DNA of 63,842 nucleotides from Acidimicrobiales bacterium MED-G01 (GTDB taxonomy: Bacteria > Actinomycetota > Acidimicrobiia > Acidimicrobiales > Poriferisodalaceae), in NCBI GenBank assembly GCA_002457435.1, contig NTLA01000011.1, positions 1-63,842 of the forward strand, written 5' to 3'. Within the stretch, counting starts at the first letter, position 1; each line of letters begins with the position of its first letter. Positions 1 to 7,969 of the stretch are shown here, piece after piece. The notes below the pieces were generated by a model, which saw nothing but the letters and a program-made list of their open reading frames with translations, was not told the origin of the DNA and made no database searches. The translations under genes and the position numbers were made by a program.

Positions 1-1717
1 ACCAGTGAGATGGGTAAACCATCGGCGACACGTAATCGACGTATTGGGCCATGCCAGCCACATCTTGGGCGATGAATTCACCTCTGGTGGCTGAAATACC
101 AAATACCGAAACTCCCTGAAATACGCCAAAGTCTCTGAGGATGGATTGAGATTGCCGCAGGAAGTCAACGATAATTGGCGAAGGATCATCTAGACCGACG
201 CCTGGTATGTACATGCCATCAAGACGACCCTCTGGTCGCCGCATGTAATCCCACAGCACGTCATCGATCCCCGCTTCCGCCGCCTCTCGGGCGATATCAA
301 GGTTGTACTTTTGTACTCCAGGATTTTGAAAGTTAGTGAAGCCGCCGTACTTACTCAACGGCCTGCCATCAGATGTTTGGATCACCCAATCCTGATCACC
401 TTTCGCCCAAGCATGTTTAGCCAGAATCGGATCGCGGAACGCCACTATGCGACCTATCACACGCACATCCAGCGCATGGAGTTCTTCGATGGCAGCGCGC
501 AGATTAAAAAGATTGTTTGCTGCTCCAGTCTCTATCGCTAGGGCCACGTCGCTGTCATAACCAACGACACCGCTTTCATTTTTTAGACTGATTTCGACGG
601 CGGTGACCTTGCCCGCTCGAATCAAATCGAGAACTGAGCTTTTGAGACCTTGGTGCGCCCACGCCGCAGCGCTCACGTGAACTCCCTGAGTTCTGGGGTA
701 AGCAATCGGGACGATCATATTGAACGTGCTTGTGTTGCCAGCCCGATCAATCGCCAAGATCGAAACAGGTCCGGCCGGAGGTTCGTCAAGTTCCAAGATG
801 AACGAACCATCCCGGGTTTCTATTGGCACTCCGCCAACTACCAGAGTCGCCCCAGGTTCGGAGGTGCCGGCAATAGTCACTGGTTCGTCCATCGGAACGG
901 GCTCTAAGACTTCTGGTAAGCCAATCACAGGCGGAGTGCCGTCAACGTTGAAGTCGATAGAGCGAGAGACTTGACCGTAGAGCCGCCTTTCTACGACTAA
1001 CTCAAGTGAATGGTCACCTTCGGTTAACGGCGGGACGACCCAAACGATTCGGTTCCCGTATCTTTGAACGCCGCTAACAGGGAAGTCGTCCAATAGCAGT
1101 TGAGCTGATCGAGCATTTGCCCCGGCCACAGTGAAAGAAATTTGCGTCCCCTCAATTGAAGTTGGCTGCAGGGCTACACCATCCTCTATTCCCCCAATCT
1201 CAATCGACACCTGTCGAATTGTGATCAACATCAAAACTATTCCCGTAAGTGTCACCAAAGAGGCTGCAGCTAATAAACCCCAGCGGCGACGGGACGGCGG
1301 CTGTTGTGGGACCTGAAGAGGAAATAGCGGGCGGCGAACTGCCTTGCGGTTTTCGCGAGTTGGACGAGGCAGCGTCCTTGCATAAACGGGAGCCTCCTTT
1401 TTCACTGGTCGCCAAGGGAAGCCCCATCCTTCGGCGGGGTCTCCGCTGTCGTCTTCGGTTCTGGAGTTCGGCTCACCCTTTGCCAGTGATGGACCAACTT
1501 GTCGTCCATGAGAAGTGAGCGACCAGCGACCTTCGCCTAGTCCCGGGGTGTGTGGCATAGGGACCGCGAGATCGGTTCGATGAAGATGATCTAGTGCGTT
1601 CAAAACATCTTCGGTTTCAAGTCCTGTCGCAGTTGAAAGCTCGCTGGGCAAGGCTGTGCCACCACGCGACAACAGGTGTCGCAGCACCAACTTGTGTTGC
1701 GGGGCCAGCAACGGCAT
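1..1717 (-). CDS. Winged-helix / membrane / glycoside-hydrolase-like protein (DUF4015-type), C-terminus cut by window edge
   Basis: One open frame runs from an ATG at 1717 to the left edge without a stop (572 codons visible). Residues about 1-60 resemble a winged helix (a recognition-helix-like LPSELSTATGL, then a wing containing RWSLTSHGRQ). A basic, proline-rich linker leads to one membrane helix at about 146-167 (WGLLAAASLVTLTGIVLMLI). Residues about 175-335 look like two beta-rich Ig-like modules. From about 339 onward the sequence resembles the DUF4015 / putative glycoside hydrolase TIM barrel, with VIGRIVAFRDP and the strand YVSPMVYPSHW just before the edge. I infer a cytoplasmic DNA-binding-like head and an extracellular sugar-binding or hydrolase-like domain. 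The substrate is unknown and the C-terminal end lies outside the window. Confidence 0.8.
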   Translation of the reverse strand, partial: MPLLAPQHKLVLRHLLSRGGTALPSELSTATGLETEDVLNALDHLHRTDLAVPMPHTPGLGEGRWSLTSHGRQVGPSLAKGEPNSRTEDDSGDPAEGWGFPWRPVKKEAPVYARTLPRPTRENRKAVRRPLFPLQVPQQPPSRRRWGLLAAASLVTLTGIVLMLITIRQVSIEIGGIEDGVALQPTSIEGTQISFTVAGANARSAQLLLDDFPVSGVQRYGNRIVWVVPPLTEGDHSLELVVERRLYGQVSRSIDFNVDGTPPVIGLPEVLEPVPMDEPVTIAGTSEPGATLVVGGVPIETRDGSFILELDEPPAGPVSILAIDRAGNTSTFNMIVPIAYPRTQGVHVSAAAWAHQGLKSSVLDLIRAGKVTAVEISLKNESGVVGYDSDVALAIETGAANNLFNLRAAIEELHALDVRVIGRIVAFRDPILAKHAWAKGDQDWVIQTSDGRPLSKYGGFTNFQNPGVQKYNLDIAREAAEAGIDDVLWDYMRRPEGRLDGMYIPGVGLDDPSPIIVDFLRQSQSILRDFGVFQGVSVFGISATRGEFIAQDVAGMAQYVDYVSPMVYPSHW

Positions 1718-1805
1718 TACGACAAGTTAGTGGTGTAGAGGGCAATAGTGACATCGTGGTGCGAGTACAAAGACGAAAGCCTGTGCCGGGTGTAAGTTCC
1801 TTGTT

Positions 1806-2312
1806 GTGGATGAGGAACAGCGCGAGGTCCTTGATTGGAGTAATTACGGAGTGGCATCTCGTGCCTTAGCGGGGCTAGTCGCGGAAGATGGCTATCAACC
1901 TGACATTATTCTTGCGATAGCTAGGGGCGGACTTTTCGTCGCGGGTTCATTGGGTTATGCGCTATCAGTGAAGAACCTATACGTGATGAATGTTGAGTAT
2001 TACACCGGGGTTGACGAACGACTTGACGTGCCGGTCGTGCTGCCCCCATATGTCGATGTTGTCGACCTAAGGGATACTCGAGTTTTGATTGTTGACGATG
2101 TAGCCGACACCGGTCACACGTTGGCGTTGGTCCGGAATCATTGTCTTGGCGAAGTCGCCGAAGTCCGTACGGCTGTCCTCTACGAAAAGTCGCGTTCAGT
2201 TGTTCAGTGTGAATACGTCTGGAAGTACACAGATCAATGGATCAACTTTCCCTGGTCGACCGAACCACCCCTTGTCGAACCTGGAGACGGTGTCACAGTC
2301 CTCGACGCTTAA
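1806..2312 (+). CDS. Phosphoribosyltransferase family protein
   Basis: 168 residues starting at GTG 1806. The PRPP-binding loop is clear at about residues 94-107 (VLIVDDVADTGHTL), preceded by a core strand with IILAIARGGLFVAG. This is the type I PRTase fold seen in xanthine/hypoxanthine phosphoribosyltransferases and in related regulatory PRTases. The C-terminus carries a conserved aromatic region (YTDQWINFPW) common in short actinobacterial and archaeal hypoxanthine/xanthine PRTase-like proteins. It probably transfers ribose-5-phosphate from PRPP to a purine base in salvage, but the base cannot be read from the sequence. It is divergent from the truncated gene on its left, with 88 bases between them. 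No strong ribosome-binding site precedes the GTG. Confidence 0.75.
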   Translation: MDEEQREVLDWSNYGVASRALAGLVAEDGYQPDIILAIARGGLFVAGSLGYALSVKNLYVMNVEYYTGVDERLDVPVVLPPYVDVVDLRDTRVLIVDDVADTGHTLALVRNHCLGEVAEVRTAVLYEKSRSVVQCEYVWKYTDQWINFPWSTEPPLVEPGDGVTVLDA

Positions 2313-2351
2313 GGAATGAGATCAGCGTGCCTCATGTGATTGGGGTGGCGT

Positions 2352-2705
2352 TCAACTTTGGTGGGTAGCGGTGACCGTTGTGGCAATACCGCCGCGTACC
2401 AGCCATTCTGTGACAACAGTCATTGTTCTCGGTGACAAAGCTGAGACCAAGTCATCAAGAATTCCGTTAGTGATGCCTTCGTGATGGACACCTTCATCTC
2501 TAAAGCTCCAGATGTACATTTTTAACGACTTCAATTCCACGATGAGTTCATTGGGGATGTAGGTAATTACCACCGTTGCGAAGTCGGGCTGTCCCGTGAC
2601 GGGACAGAGGCAGGTGAGTTCTGGTGTTTCACAACGAATTTCGTAGTCCCGACCCGGTCGAGGATTGTCTAGAACTATGAGTTCTTTTGATGGTTCACTT
2701 GGCAT
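2352..2705 (-). CDS. queF: NADPH-dependent 7-cyano-7-deazaguanine reductase QueF
   Basis: 117 residues from ATG 2705. The start is chosen because AAGGA lies 10 bases upstream; a longer frame up to 2798 would run into the divergent neighbour's start. QueF reduces preQ0 to preQ1 in queuosine biosynthesis. The family signature is present: the catalytic Cys in [13 protein letters not shown], followed by the conserved Asp, then the NADPH/QueF motif [16 protein letters not shown] and the substrate Glu/His in GVHHEG. The length fits the short, unimodular form. It converges with the phosphoribosyltransferase gene and is divergent from the acetyltransferase. A second queuosine-linked gene, gluQ, is at 31.8 kb. 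Confidence 0.93.
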   Translation of the reverse strand: MPSEPSKELIVLDNPRPGRDYEIRCETPELTCLCPVTGQPDFATVVITYIPNELIVELKSLKMYIWSFRDEGVHHEGITNGILDDLVSALSPRTMTVVTEWLVRGGIATTVTATHQS

Positions 2706-2798
2706 TTCAAGTGCTTCCTTAAAGTTCGTACGATGGAATATGACGCTACCGTTCGCTAAAGCCGGCGACGACGCTATAGCTACCTGAGAAGGAATCAC

Positions 2799-3320
2799 AT
2801 GACATCACAACTGGTGATTCGAGAAGCTAAGACTTCAGATTACGATTCGATCGCGAATCTCACGATGGCTGCTTACAAACCCCTTTTCGAAGGTACAGGC
2901 CTTCCAGACGATTTGGGGTGGTACGGCGCCGAACTGCGAGATGTCAGCGGTAGAGCTAGTCGTTCAACGATCGTCGTAGCAGAAATAGATGACCAAATTG
3001 TTGGAAGTCTTGCTTATCACCACGACTATGCCGAAGAGGCCCACGAAGGAAACCCTGAAGATTGTGCAGGATTTCGTGTCCTGGCTACCGATCCGTCATA
3101 TCAAGGCAGAGGTATCGGCGAAGCATTAACTCAATGGTGTATCGCTAAGGCCAGATTTGACGGCAGATCCGCTCTTGTTCTAAATACGACTGACTATATG
3201 GAGGCTGCTCAACGTCTCTACCGTAGGCTCGGTTTTGAGTTGTATCCAGAGATCGGGTACCGCATCGGAGGACGTCAGCCAGTAGAGGTATTGGGCTTTC
3301 GTTTAGAGCTAAAGGATTGA
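2799..3320 (+). CDS. GNAT family N-acetyltransferase
   Basis: 173 residues from ATG 2799, with AAGGA about 5 bases upstream. The acetyl-CoA binding motif A is clear: [19 protein letters not shown], with the R/Q-x-x-G-x-G/A core as QGRGIG. It is followed by the C-terminal [11 protein letters not shown] helix-strand typical of GNAT enzymes. It should transfer an acetyl group from acetyl-CoA to an amine, but the acceptor is unknown. The next gene starts 4 bases after its stop, so the two are probably co-transcribed and coupled. The 93 bases to its left hold the divergent promoters for this gene and queF. Confidence 0.85.
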   Translation: MTSQLVIREAKTSDYDSIANLTMAAYKPLFEGTGLPDDLGWYGAELRDVSGRASRSTIVVAEIDDQIVGSLAYHHDYAEEAHEGNPEDCAGFRVLATDPSYQGRGIGEALTQWCIAKARFDGRSALVLNTTDYMEAAQRLYRRLGFELYPEIGYRIGGRQPVEVLGFRLELKD

Positions 3321-3323
3321 AAG

Positions 3324-4082
3324 TTGAGCAATCGTCGTGCCGTCGTTATCACCACATGCGTTTTGGTTGCCGTTGTAGGAGCGATGGCGGCCTACGGTGC
3401 ATGGAGAGTGCTGTCCGCTGCCCCTGAGGAAGTTTCTTTGGATGCTGCAGTTGCGTCAGTAGAAGAGGAACAAGCTTCTAACGACTCCATCGAAAACGTG
3501 GCCGACACTGCTGATGTCGACGATTCTTTATCAACAGATGGCGTTTGGTACGTCGACACGGACTCAGGCAGCTTCAGCTTCGAAGAAGCTTCAGGATCCT
3601 TTGTTGGTTTCAGGGTTAAGGAAGAACTTGTCAAGATTGGATCCATAACAGCAGTCGGGCGGACTGATCAAGTTGAAGGTGAACTTTCGATTCAGAATGG
3701 TCAGCTTGTTTCAGTTGTGATCACTGCCGACTTATCGGCGATTGTCACCAACGATTCGCGACGGGACAACGCGGCACGCAACGCCATGAACGTGAGAGAG
3801 AACCCGATAGCCAGCTTCGTTCTCGACCAACCCGTAGACCTGCCGGCGACCGATGGGTCCCAAATAGCTTTGCCGGCCAAAGGTCAACTGACGGTCAACG
3901 GAATAAGCAAAGCTGTTGTGTTTGAACTTGAAGCCGAGGCTGTTGCACGTTCCATCGTTGTTGTGGGCCAGACAGAAGTGATTTTTTCTGATTACGACAT
4001 TGCGGTGCCATCAGCCAGCATCGTTGTATCAGCCGAAGACAGGGGCGTAGTGGAGTTCCAGCTACTTTTCGTTCGCCGCTGA
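3324..4082 (+). CDS. Membrane-anchored YceI-like domain protein
   Basis: 252 residues with a TTG start at 3324, 4 bases behind the acetyltransferase stop. Residues about 5-27 form a hydrophobic signal-anchor (VVITTCVLVAVVGAMAAYGAW). An acidic Ser/Asp/Glu-rich linker reaches to about 70, then a YceI-type lipocalin-like barrel runs to the end. Recognisable YceI features are GSFSFEEASGSFVGFRVKEE, the RRDNAARNAMNVRENPIASF segment, and KGQLTVNGISKAVVFELEA. The family binds isoprenoid or other lipid-like ligands in the envelope. The exact ligand here is unknown. It converges with the sulfatase gene, only 4 bases apart. Confidence 0.85.
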   Translation: MSNRRAVVITTCVLVAVVGAMAAYGAWRVLSAAPEEVSLDAAVASVEEEQASNDSIENVADTADVDDSLSTDGVWYVDTDSGSFSFEEASGSFVGFRVKEELVKIGSITAVGRTDQVEGELSIQNGQLVSVVITADLSAIVTNDSRRDNAARNAMNVRENPIASFVLDQPVDLPATDGSQIALPAKGQLTVNGISKAVVFELEAEAVARSIVVVGQTEVIFSDYDIAVPSASIVVSAEDRGVVEFQLLFVRR

Positions 4083-4086
4083 ACTG

Positions 4087-6309
4087 TTATTCGCGCATCA
4101 TCTCTGCGCGACCCATGCCCTCACCGTCGAGGATTTGGTCGTCGGCCAGATCGACCGTGACCTTTATCAGTTCCCCTGTGAAAATATTCGGCGTCCGATA
4201 GTCAGATACACCGGTTCCGCGATCCAAACCAATATCAAGTCCGGACCAGGAAATCATTAGGAAGAAAATATTTTCTGTTTCGTGGCTAGCAACAACTTGA
4301 CCATCAATCATCAAACTTCCCACGCCTTTAGTTCCAGTCGAAGAACGCGTCATATGAAAGCCCAGACTTTCCGACCCTTGAGGGACGGGGTGAGGTGAAC
4401 GAACCATTTGGTGGCTGCCACCGATATTGAGATCATGAACTAAATAGCTGCTGTCATCTATATAGAGGCTGTAGCCAGAGGTGGCGTCTCCGTGCGCGAT
4501 TAACACACCAGAGACACCGGGCTCGGTCGGCTCGACTAGCGCCTCTAAGCGATAACTGCGACTTCTGAGATCGGGCGCGACGTCGCTGGGTAAATGACCC
4601 ATGCCTTTCCAAAAGGTAAAAAGTTTTCGACCCCCCAGATGGCGCTCCGCATTTTCAGCAAAACGTTCAGCGAAACGGTCGTCCAGTGGCAACACCTGAT
4701 GCATGCGTGCCTGGTCCCACCACAAATCAAGCATTTCGTTAAGCAGTTCAGGTTCGGTTTGCGAGCGGTCCTTGGTTTCGTTGAAATCTTCAAGAAGGTT
4801 GAAAAGTTCCCATTTGTCTTCTTCATACGGTGTGCCCGGGGGGTGGTACGCGACTGCTTTCCACCCATTGTGAACGATCCCTCTATGACCGAACATCTCG
4901 AAATATTGAGTTGTCTTTCCAGAGTCCGCTTCAGGGTCATTGAGAGTCGAAGCGAAACTGACTCCTTCTATGGGCTTTTGTTGCACCCCGTTGACTGATT
5001 CAGGAGCATCAATGCCGATGCAGTCAAGCAGAGTAGGGACGATGTCACATGCATGACAAAACTGATTTCTTAGGCCCGGATGGTTGATGTGGCGCGGCCA
5101 ATGAACGACCAAGGGGTCTCTCACACCTCCGCCATGAGTATTTTGCTTGTAACGACGTAATGGGGTGTTCGCCGCCATTGACCAGCCCCACGGAAAATTG
5201 CTGTGAGTATCTGGCCCCCCGATGTCATCTATCCGGTCAAATTTGTCTTCCATGGACTCAGGAAGCCCGTTGTATGGCCCCATCGCGTTGACGAAACCAA
5301 GTGGACCTCCTTCCTGGCTCGCACCGTTATCGGACAGAACCATGATCATGGTGTTATCGATGTCACCTGAAGTCTTTAAGTGACCGATGAGACGTGCTAG
5401 GTGTTGGTCGGCGTGATGCAGCATCGCTGCGTAGGCAGCTTGAAGACGTGTTGCTACTCGCTTGGTTACGTCGTCAATTTCTGACCACGCTTCGACGAAA
5501 TCATTTCGGACCGGCAGCTCGGTTCCCTCCGGAACCACTCCAAGCTCTATTTGCTTAGCTAACCGTTCAGTCCGTTCCACATCCCATCCGCGACGAAACA
5601 CCTGGTCGTAGTGATCGATTAATTCCTTTGGGGCCTGGTGCGGGGCGTGACATGCCCCGAGCCCGATTAATGTCATCCAAGGTGTTGCGGGACTACTAGC
5701 CGTGTGTGAAGCGATGAATTCAATGGACTTATCGAAGAGGTCTTCGGTTAAGTGGTATCCGGTCCCAAAATTCCCCGGTGCGGTTATGTGGCTGTTGTCG
5801 AGAATCAACTCTGGTGAATAGTGGTCTGTTTCGGCGTCAAGGAAGCCGTAGAAGCGGTCGAATCCTCGCCCCAAGGGCCAGCCGTCAAATGGTCCGGTAG
5901 GACCCGATTCGGTCAAAGGTGTTACGTGCCATTTGCCTACCATGTAGTTCCTGTAGCCCTGAGGTGTCAGAATTTCTGCAAGGGTTCCAGCGTCTCGACT
6001 GATTTTGCCTCTGTATCCGGGATAGCCGCTATCGAAGTTAGCTAGACAACCGACACCTGTTGAATGATGATTTCGACCAGTTAATAGGGCTGCACGAGTT
6101 GTTGAACACATGGCGGTCGTGTGAAAGCCGGTATAACGGAGGCCGTTGGCTGCGAGGTCGTCAATTGTTGGAGTGGAAATAGGAGATCCGTAACAACCGA
6201 AATCAGAGAAGCCGACGTCATCAAACAGAACTATCAAAATGTTGGGGCTGTCTTGTGCTGGCGTTGGACCTGTCGGCCAGTTTGGGATGGTGTCAATATC
6301 GGAACTCAC
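4087..6309 (-). CDS. Arylsulfatase-like sulfatase with variant formylglycine motif
   Basis: 740 residues from a GTG at 6309, which has AGGA 8 bases upstream; a TTG at 6369 in the same frame is the alternative (760 residues). The alkaline-phosphatase-like fold shows the N-terminal metal site in NILIVLFDDVGFSDFGCYG and metal/active-site motifs GKWHV and MVLSDNGASQEGG. The modified-cysteine region reads MCSTTRAALLTGRNHH, so the usual CxPxR or CxAxR becomes C-S-T-T-R. The C-terminal roughly 200 residues form a beta-rich domain ending in a SGLDIGLDRG segment typical of about 780-residue mycobacterial-type arylsulfatases. It presumably hydrolyses an organic sulfate ester. No signal peptide is evident. 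It sits downstream of, and in line with, an MFS carrier that may import the substrate. Confidence 0.88.
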   Translation of the reverse strand: MSSDIDTIPNWPTGPTPAQDSPNILIVLFDDVGFSDFGCYGSPISTPTIDDLAANGLRYTGFHTTAMCSTTRAALLTGRNHHSTGVGCLANFDSGYPGYRGKISRDAGTLAEILTPQGYRNYMVGKWHVTPLTESGPTGPFDGWPLGRGFDRFYGFLDAETDHYSPELILDNSHITAPGNFGTGYHLTEDLFDKSIEFIASHTASSPATPWMTLIGLGACHAPHQAPKELIDHYDQVFRRGWDVERTERLAKQIELGVVPEGTELPVRNDFVEAWSEIDDVTKRVATRLQAAYAAMLHHADQHLARLIGHLKTSGDIDNTMIMVLSDNGASQEGGPLGFVNAMGPYNGLPESMEDKFDRIDDIGGPDTHSNFPWGWSMAANTPLRRYKQNTHGGGVRDPLVVHWPRHINHPGLRNQFCHACDIVPTLLDCIGIDAPESVNGVQQKPIEGVSFASTLNDPEADSGKTTQYFEMFGHRGIVHNGWKAVAYHPPGTPYEEDKWELFNLLEDFNETKDRSQTEPELLNEMLDLWWDQARMHQVLPLDDRFAERFAENAERHLGGRKLFTFWKGMGHLPSDVAPDLRSRSYRLEALVEPTEPGVSGVLIAHGDATSGYSLYIDDSSYLVHDLNIGGSHQMVRSPHPVPQGSESLGFHMTRSSTGTKGVGSLMIDGQVVASHETENIFFLMISWSGLDIGLDRGTGVSDYRTPNIFTGELIKVTVDLADDQILDGEGMGRAEMMRE

Positions 6310-6378
6310 ATGGAGAATCCTAGAGATGATCTCGTGTGTAGAGAAATGAGGAGCGATTGGGACGGGCAATCTTTCAAG

Positions 6379-7626
6379 TTACGCGACTTTGTCGGTGTGT
6401 CTTAGATTCCAGGCTGCAACAGAGGCGAAAGTGAAAGTGACCGCCAACACAGCGTAGGTCAGAAGGTAAGAATTGGTGAGATCCGCCAGCACCCCGCCGG
6501 TAATTGGTCCGAGTACTGAAGCGGGCCCATAAAAGATCGTCATCGCTCCGAAAACAGCTGTGAAATCTCGCTCATCCACCTGGTCGCGGACAAATGCAGC
6601 CGTCAACGGCGGCACGGCCATGCCTGCCATTCCGTAAAGAGCGGCTGCGAGGGCTGCCGTCCACATTTGTCCAGCAAGAACCAACACGCAGGTGGTGGCA
6701 CCGATGGCCGTGACTAGGCACATGGTTCGTGGACGTCCCAGCCTGTCGCTCAGCCGTCCAAAAATAACTGCACCGACGACGCCTCCAATTCCCATTAGCG
6801 CCCACAAATTCGTAGTGAACCCCCTTGACATGTTGTGATCATTTTCAAGGGACAGGCCGAAGAATTGGTACCACGAAGCTGCTACGAAGGCGAAAGCCAT
6901 GTAGAAGAAAACAGCCGTTTTCCATGCTTGTAGACGAGTGATGGCTCTGATGCCAGCGCCCCGAGGCAATGGTGGTGAAATGTCTTTACTTAGTGCAACG
7001 TAAAGAACGGCGAGAATCACGACAGCAACAACCATTTCGAGAAGCCACACTTCGCGCCAAGCACCGGCATCGTTGACTGCGTCGCGAAGGGCTGACGTAG
7101 CGAAGGGAATGAATATTGAGCCGACTGCCATAGTTGCAGTTAGAGACCCCATGACTGCGCCTCTCTTGGCCACCGGAACATCTGCTGTCGCAATGACCGG
7201 CATGGTCAACCAGATTCCTGCCCCCCCAAACCCCGCCAAGGCTGTACCAATCATCACTTGACTAGTTGTCGGAGCGGTGCCGAGACATAACAAACCCGCT
7301 GTGACTATCCACAAGCCGCATTTCAATAAAACAGCTGGGGCTATTCGGCTCGCCAGATAGGTCACGGCAACAACGCCACACAAGTAGGCCGCCATGTTTA
7401 CCGACCCCGTAGCGCCTGCAGTTGTTGCGGTTAGCTCCAAATCATCGGAAATTGCAGGAAGAAGAAGTGGCATGGTGCTGCGACCGAAGGTGTGCGACAC
7501 CACGCCTGCAAGAGTTATGAGAACAACTCGTAACCAACTCATTTCTGAGCAGGGTTCAACAACAAATATGGCTGGTGAACGGCTGGCGTAGCGAGGCGAG
7601 AAACCCGAATTTGCGGTGGGACTCAT
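6379..7626 (-). CDS. MFS transporter
   Basis: 415 residues from ATG 7626, preceded by GGTGA; ATG 7542 is an alternative. The same frame is open to 7860, but that extension is Arg-rich, non-conserved looking and would overlap the divergent FmdB gene. About 12 hydrophobic helices are visible. The MFS loop 2-3 motif is weak, but the loop 8-9 motif is clear as GRLSDRLGRPRTM. It lies 70-odd bases upstream of the sulfatase on the same strand, so it may bring in the sulfated substrate or export a product. Substrate specificity cannot be deduced. Confidence 0.85.
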   Translation of the reverse strand: MSPTANSGFSPRYASRSPAIFVVEPCSEMSWLRVVLITLAGVVSHTFGRSTMPLLLPAISDDLELTATTAGATGSVNMAAYLCGVVAVTYLASRIAPAVLLKCGLWIVTAGLLCLGTAPTTSQVMIGTALAGFGGAGIWLTMPVIATADVPVAKRGAVMGSLTATMAVGSIFIPFATSALRDAVNDAGAWREVWLLEMVVAVVILAVLYVALSKDISPPLPRGAGIRAITRLQAWKTAVFFYMAFAFVAASWYQFFGLSLENDHNMSRGFTTNLWALMGIGGVVGAVIFGRLSDRLGRPRTMCLVTAIGATTCVLVLAGQMWTAALAAALYGMAGMAVPPLTAAFVRDQVDERDFTAVFGAMTIFYGPASVLGPITGGVLADLTNSYLLTYAVLAVTFTFASVAAWNLRHTDKVA

Positions 7627-7667
7627 TTTTGCGTCACCAAACCGTCCCCGCGAACCACAACGCCACC

Positions 7668-7704
7668 TTGATGTTGCCCTTCTCATCACCCTACGATTGT
7701 CTTC
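7668..7704 (+). promoter_or_regulatory. Probable leaderless promoter of the FmdB gene
   Basis: A -35-like TTGATG (7668-7673) is followed by an 18-base spacer and a -10-like TACGAT (7692-7697). The usual 7-base distance from the -10 places the transcription start at 7704-7705, that is, on the GTG start codon itself. No Shine-Dalgarno sequence is present. A leaderless mRNA is therefore likely, which is common in actinobacteria. Confidence 0.5.
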
Positions 7705-7935
7705 GTGCCCGTGTACTCCTATCGCTGTCATAAATGTGTTGAGACCTTCGACCAGAGGAGACCTATGTCTGAATCTGGTGAACCTGCGATCTGTCCAGTT
7801 GGGCACCCTGGAGCCAAACGACAATTGTCGACATTCGTTTCGGTTGGAGCAACAGCGCAATCAACTGCAGTAACCGAGACAAGTTCGTGGACTGGTCAAA
7901 ATGGTTGTTGTGGTGGGGGATGTCATTCACACTGA
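7705..7935 (+). CDS. FmdB-type zinc ribbon protein
   Basis: 76 residues with a GTG start at 7705. The N-terminus has the FmdB/CxxC_CXXC_SSSS pattern: PVYSYRCHKC, then a second zinc-binding half with Cys and His at about residues 30-34 (ICPVGH). The C-terminus is a Ser/Gly/Cys-rich tail ending in CCGGGCHSH, also typical of this family and possibly a further metal site. Such small proteins are called putative regulators, but their function is not established. It is divergent from the MFS gene and faces the P450 gene. Confidence 0.8.
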   Translation: MPVYSYRCHKCVETFDQRRPMSESGEPAICPVGHPGAKRQLSTFVSVGATAQSTAVTETSSWTGQNGCCGGGCHSH

Positions 7936-7969
7936 GCAATAAGTTCGGCTGAACGATCGCTGCCCGGTG

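Noticed and set aside
311-1869. Several plus-strand open frames in the first 1.9 kb
   Set aside because: They have poor composition and lie opposite a continuous minus-strand frame with clear domain motifs.
4545-4998. Overlapping frames of 131 and 134 codons inside the sulfatase
   Set aside because: They are shadow frames of a well-supported long gene with no motifs of their own.
7627-7860. N-terminal extension of the MFS protein up to 7860
   Set aside because: It is Arg-rich, not membrane-like, and overlaps the divergent FmdB gene and its promoter.
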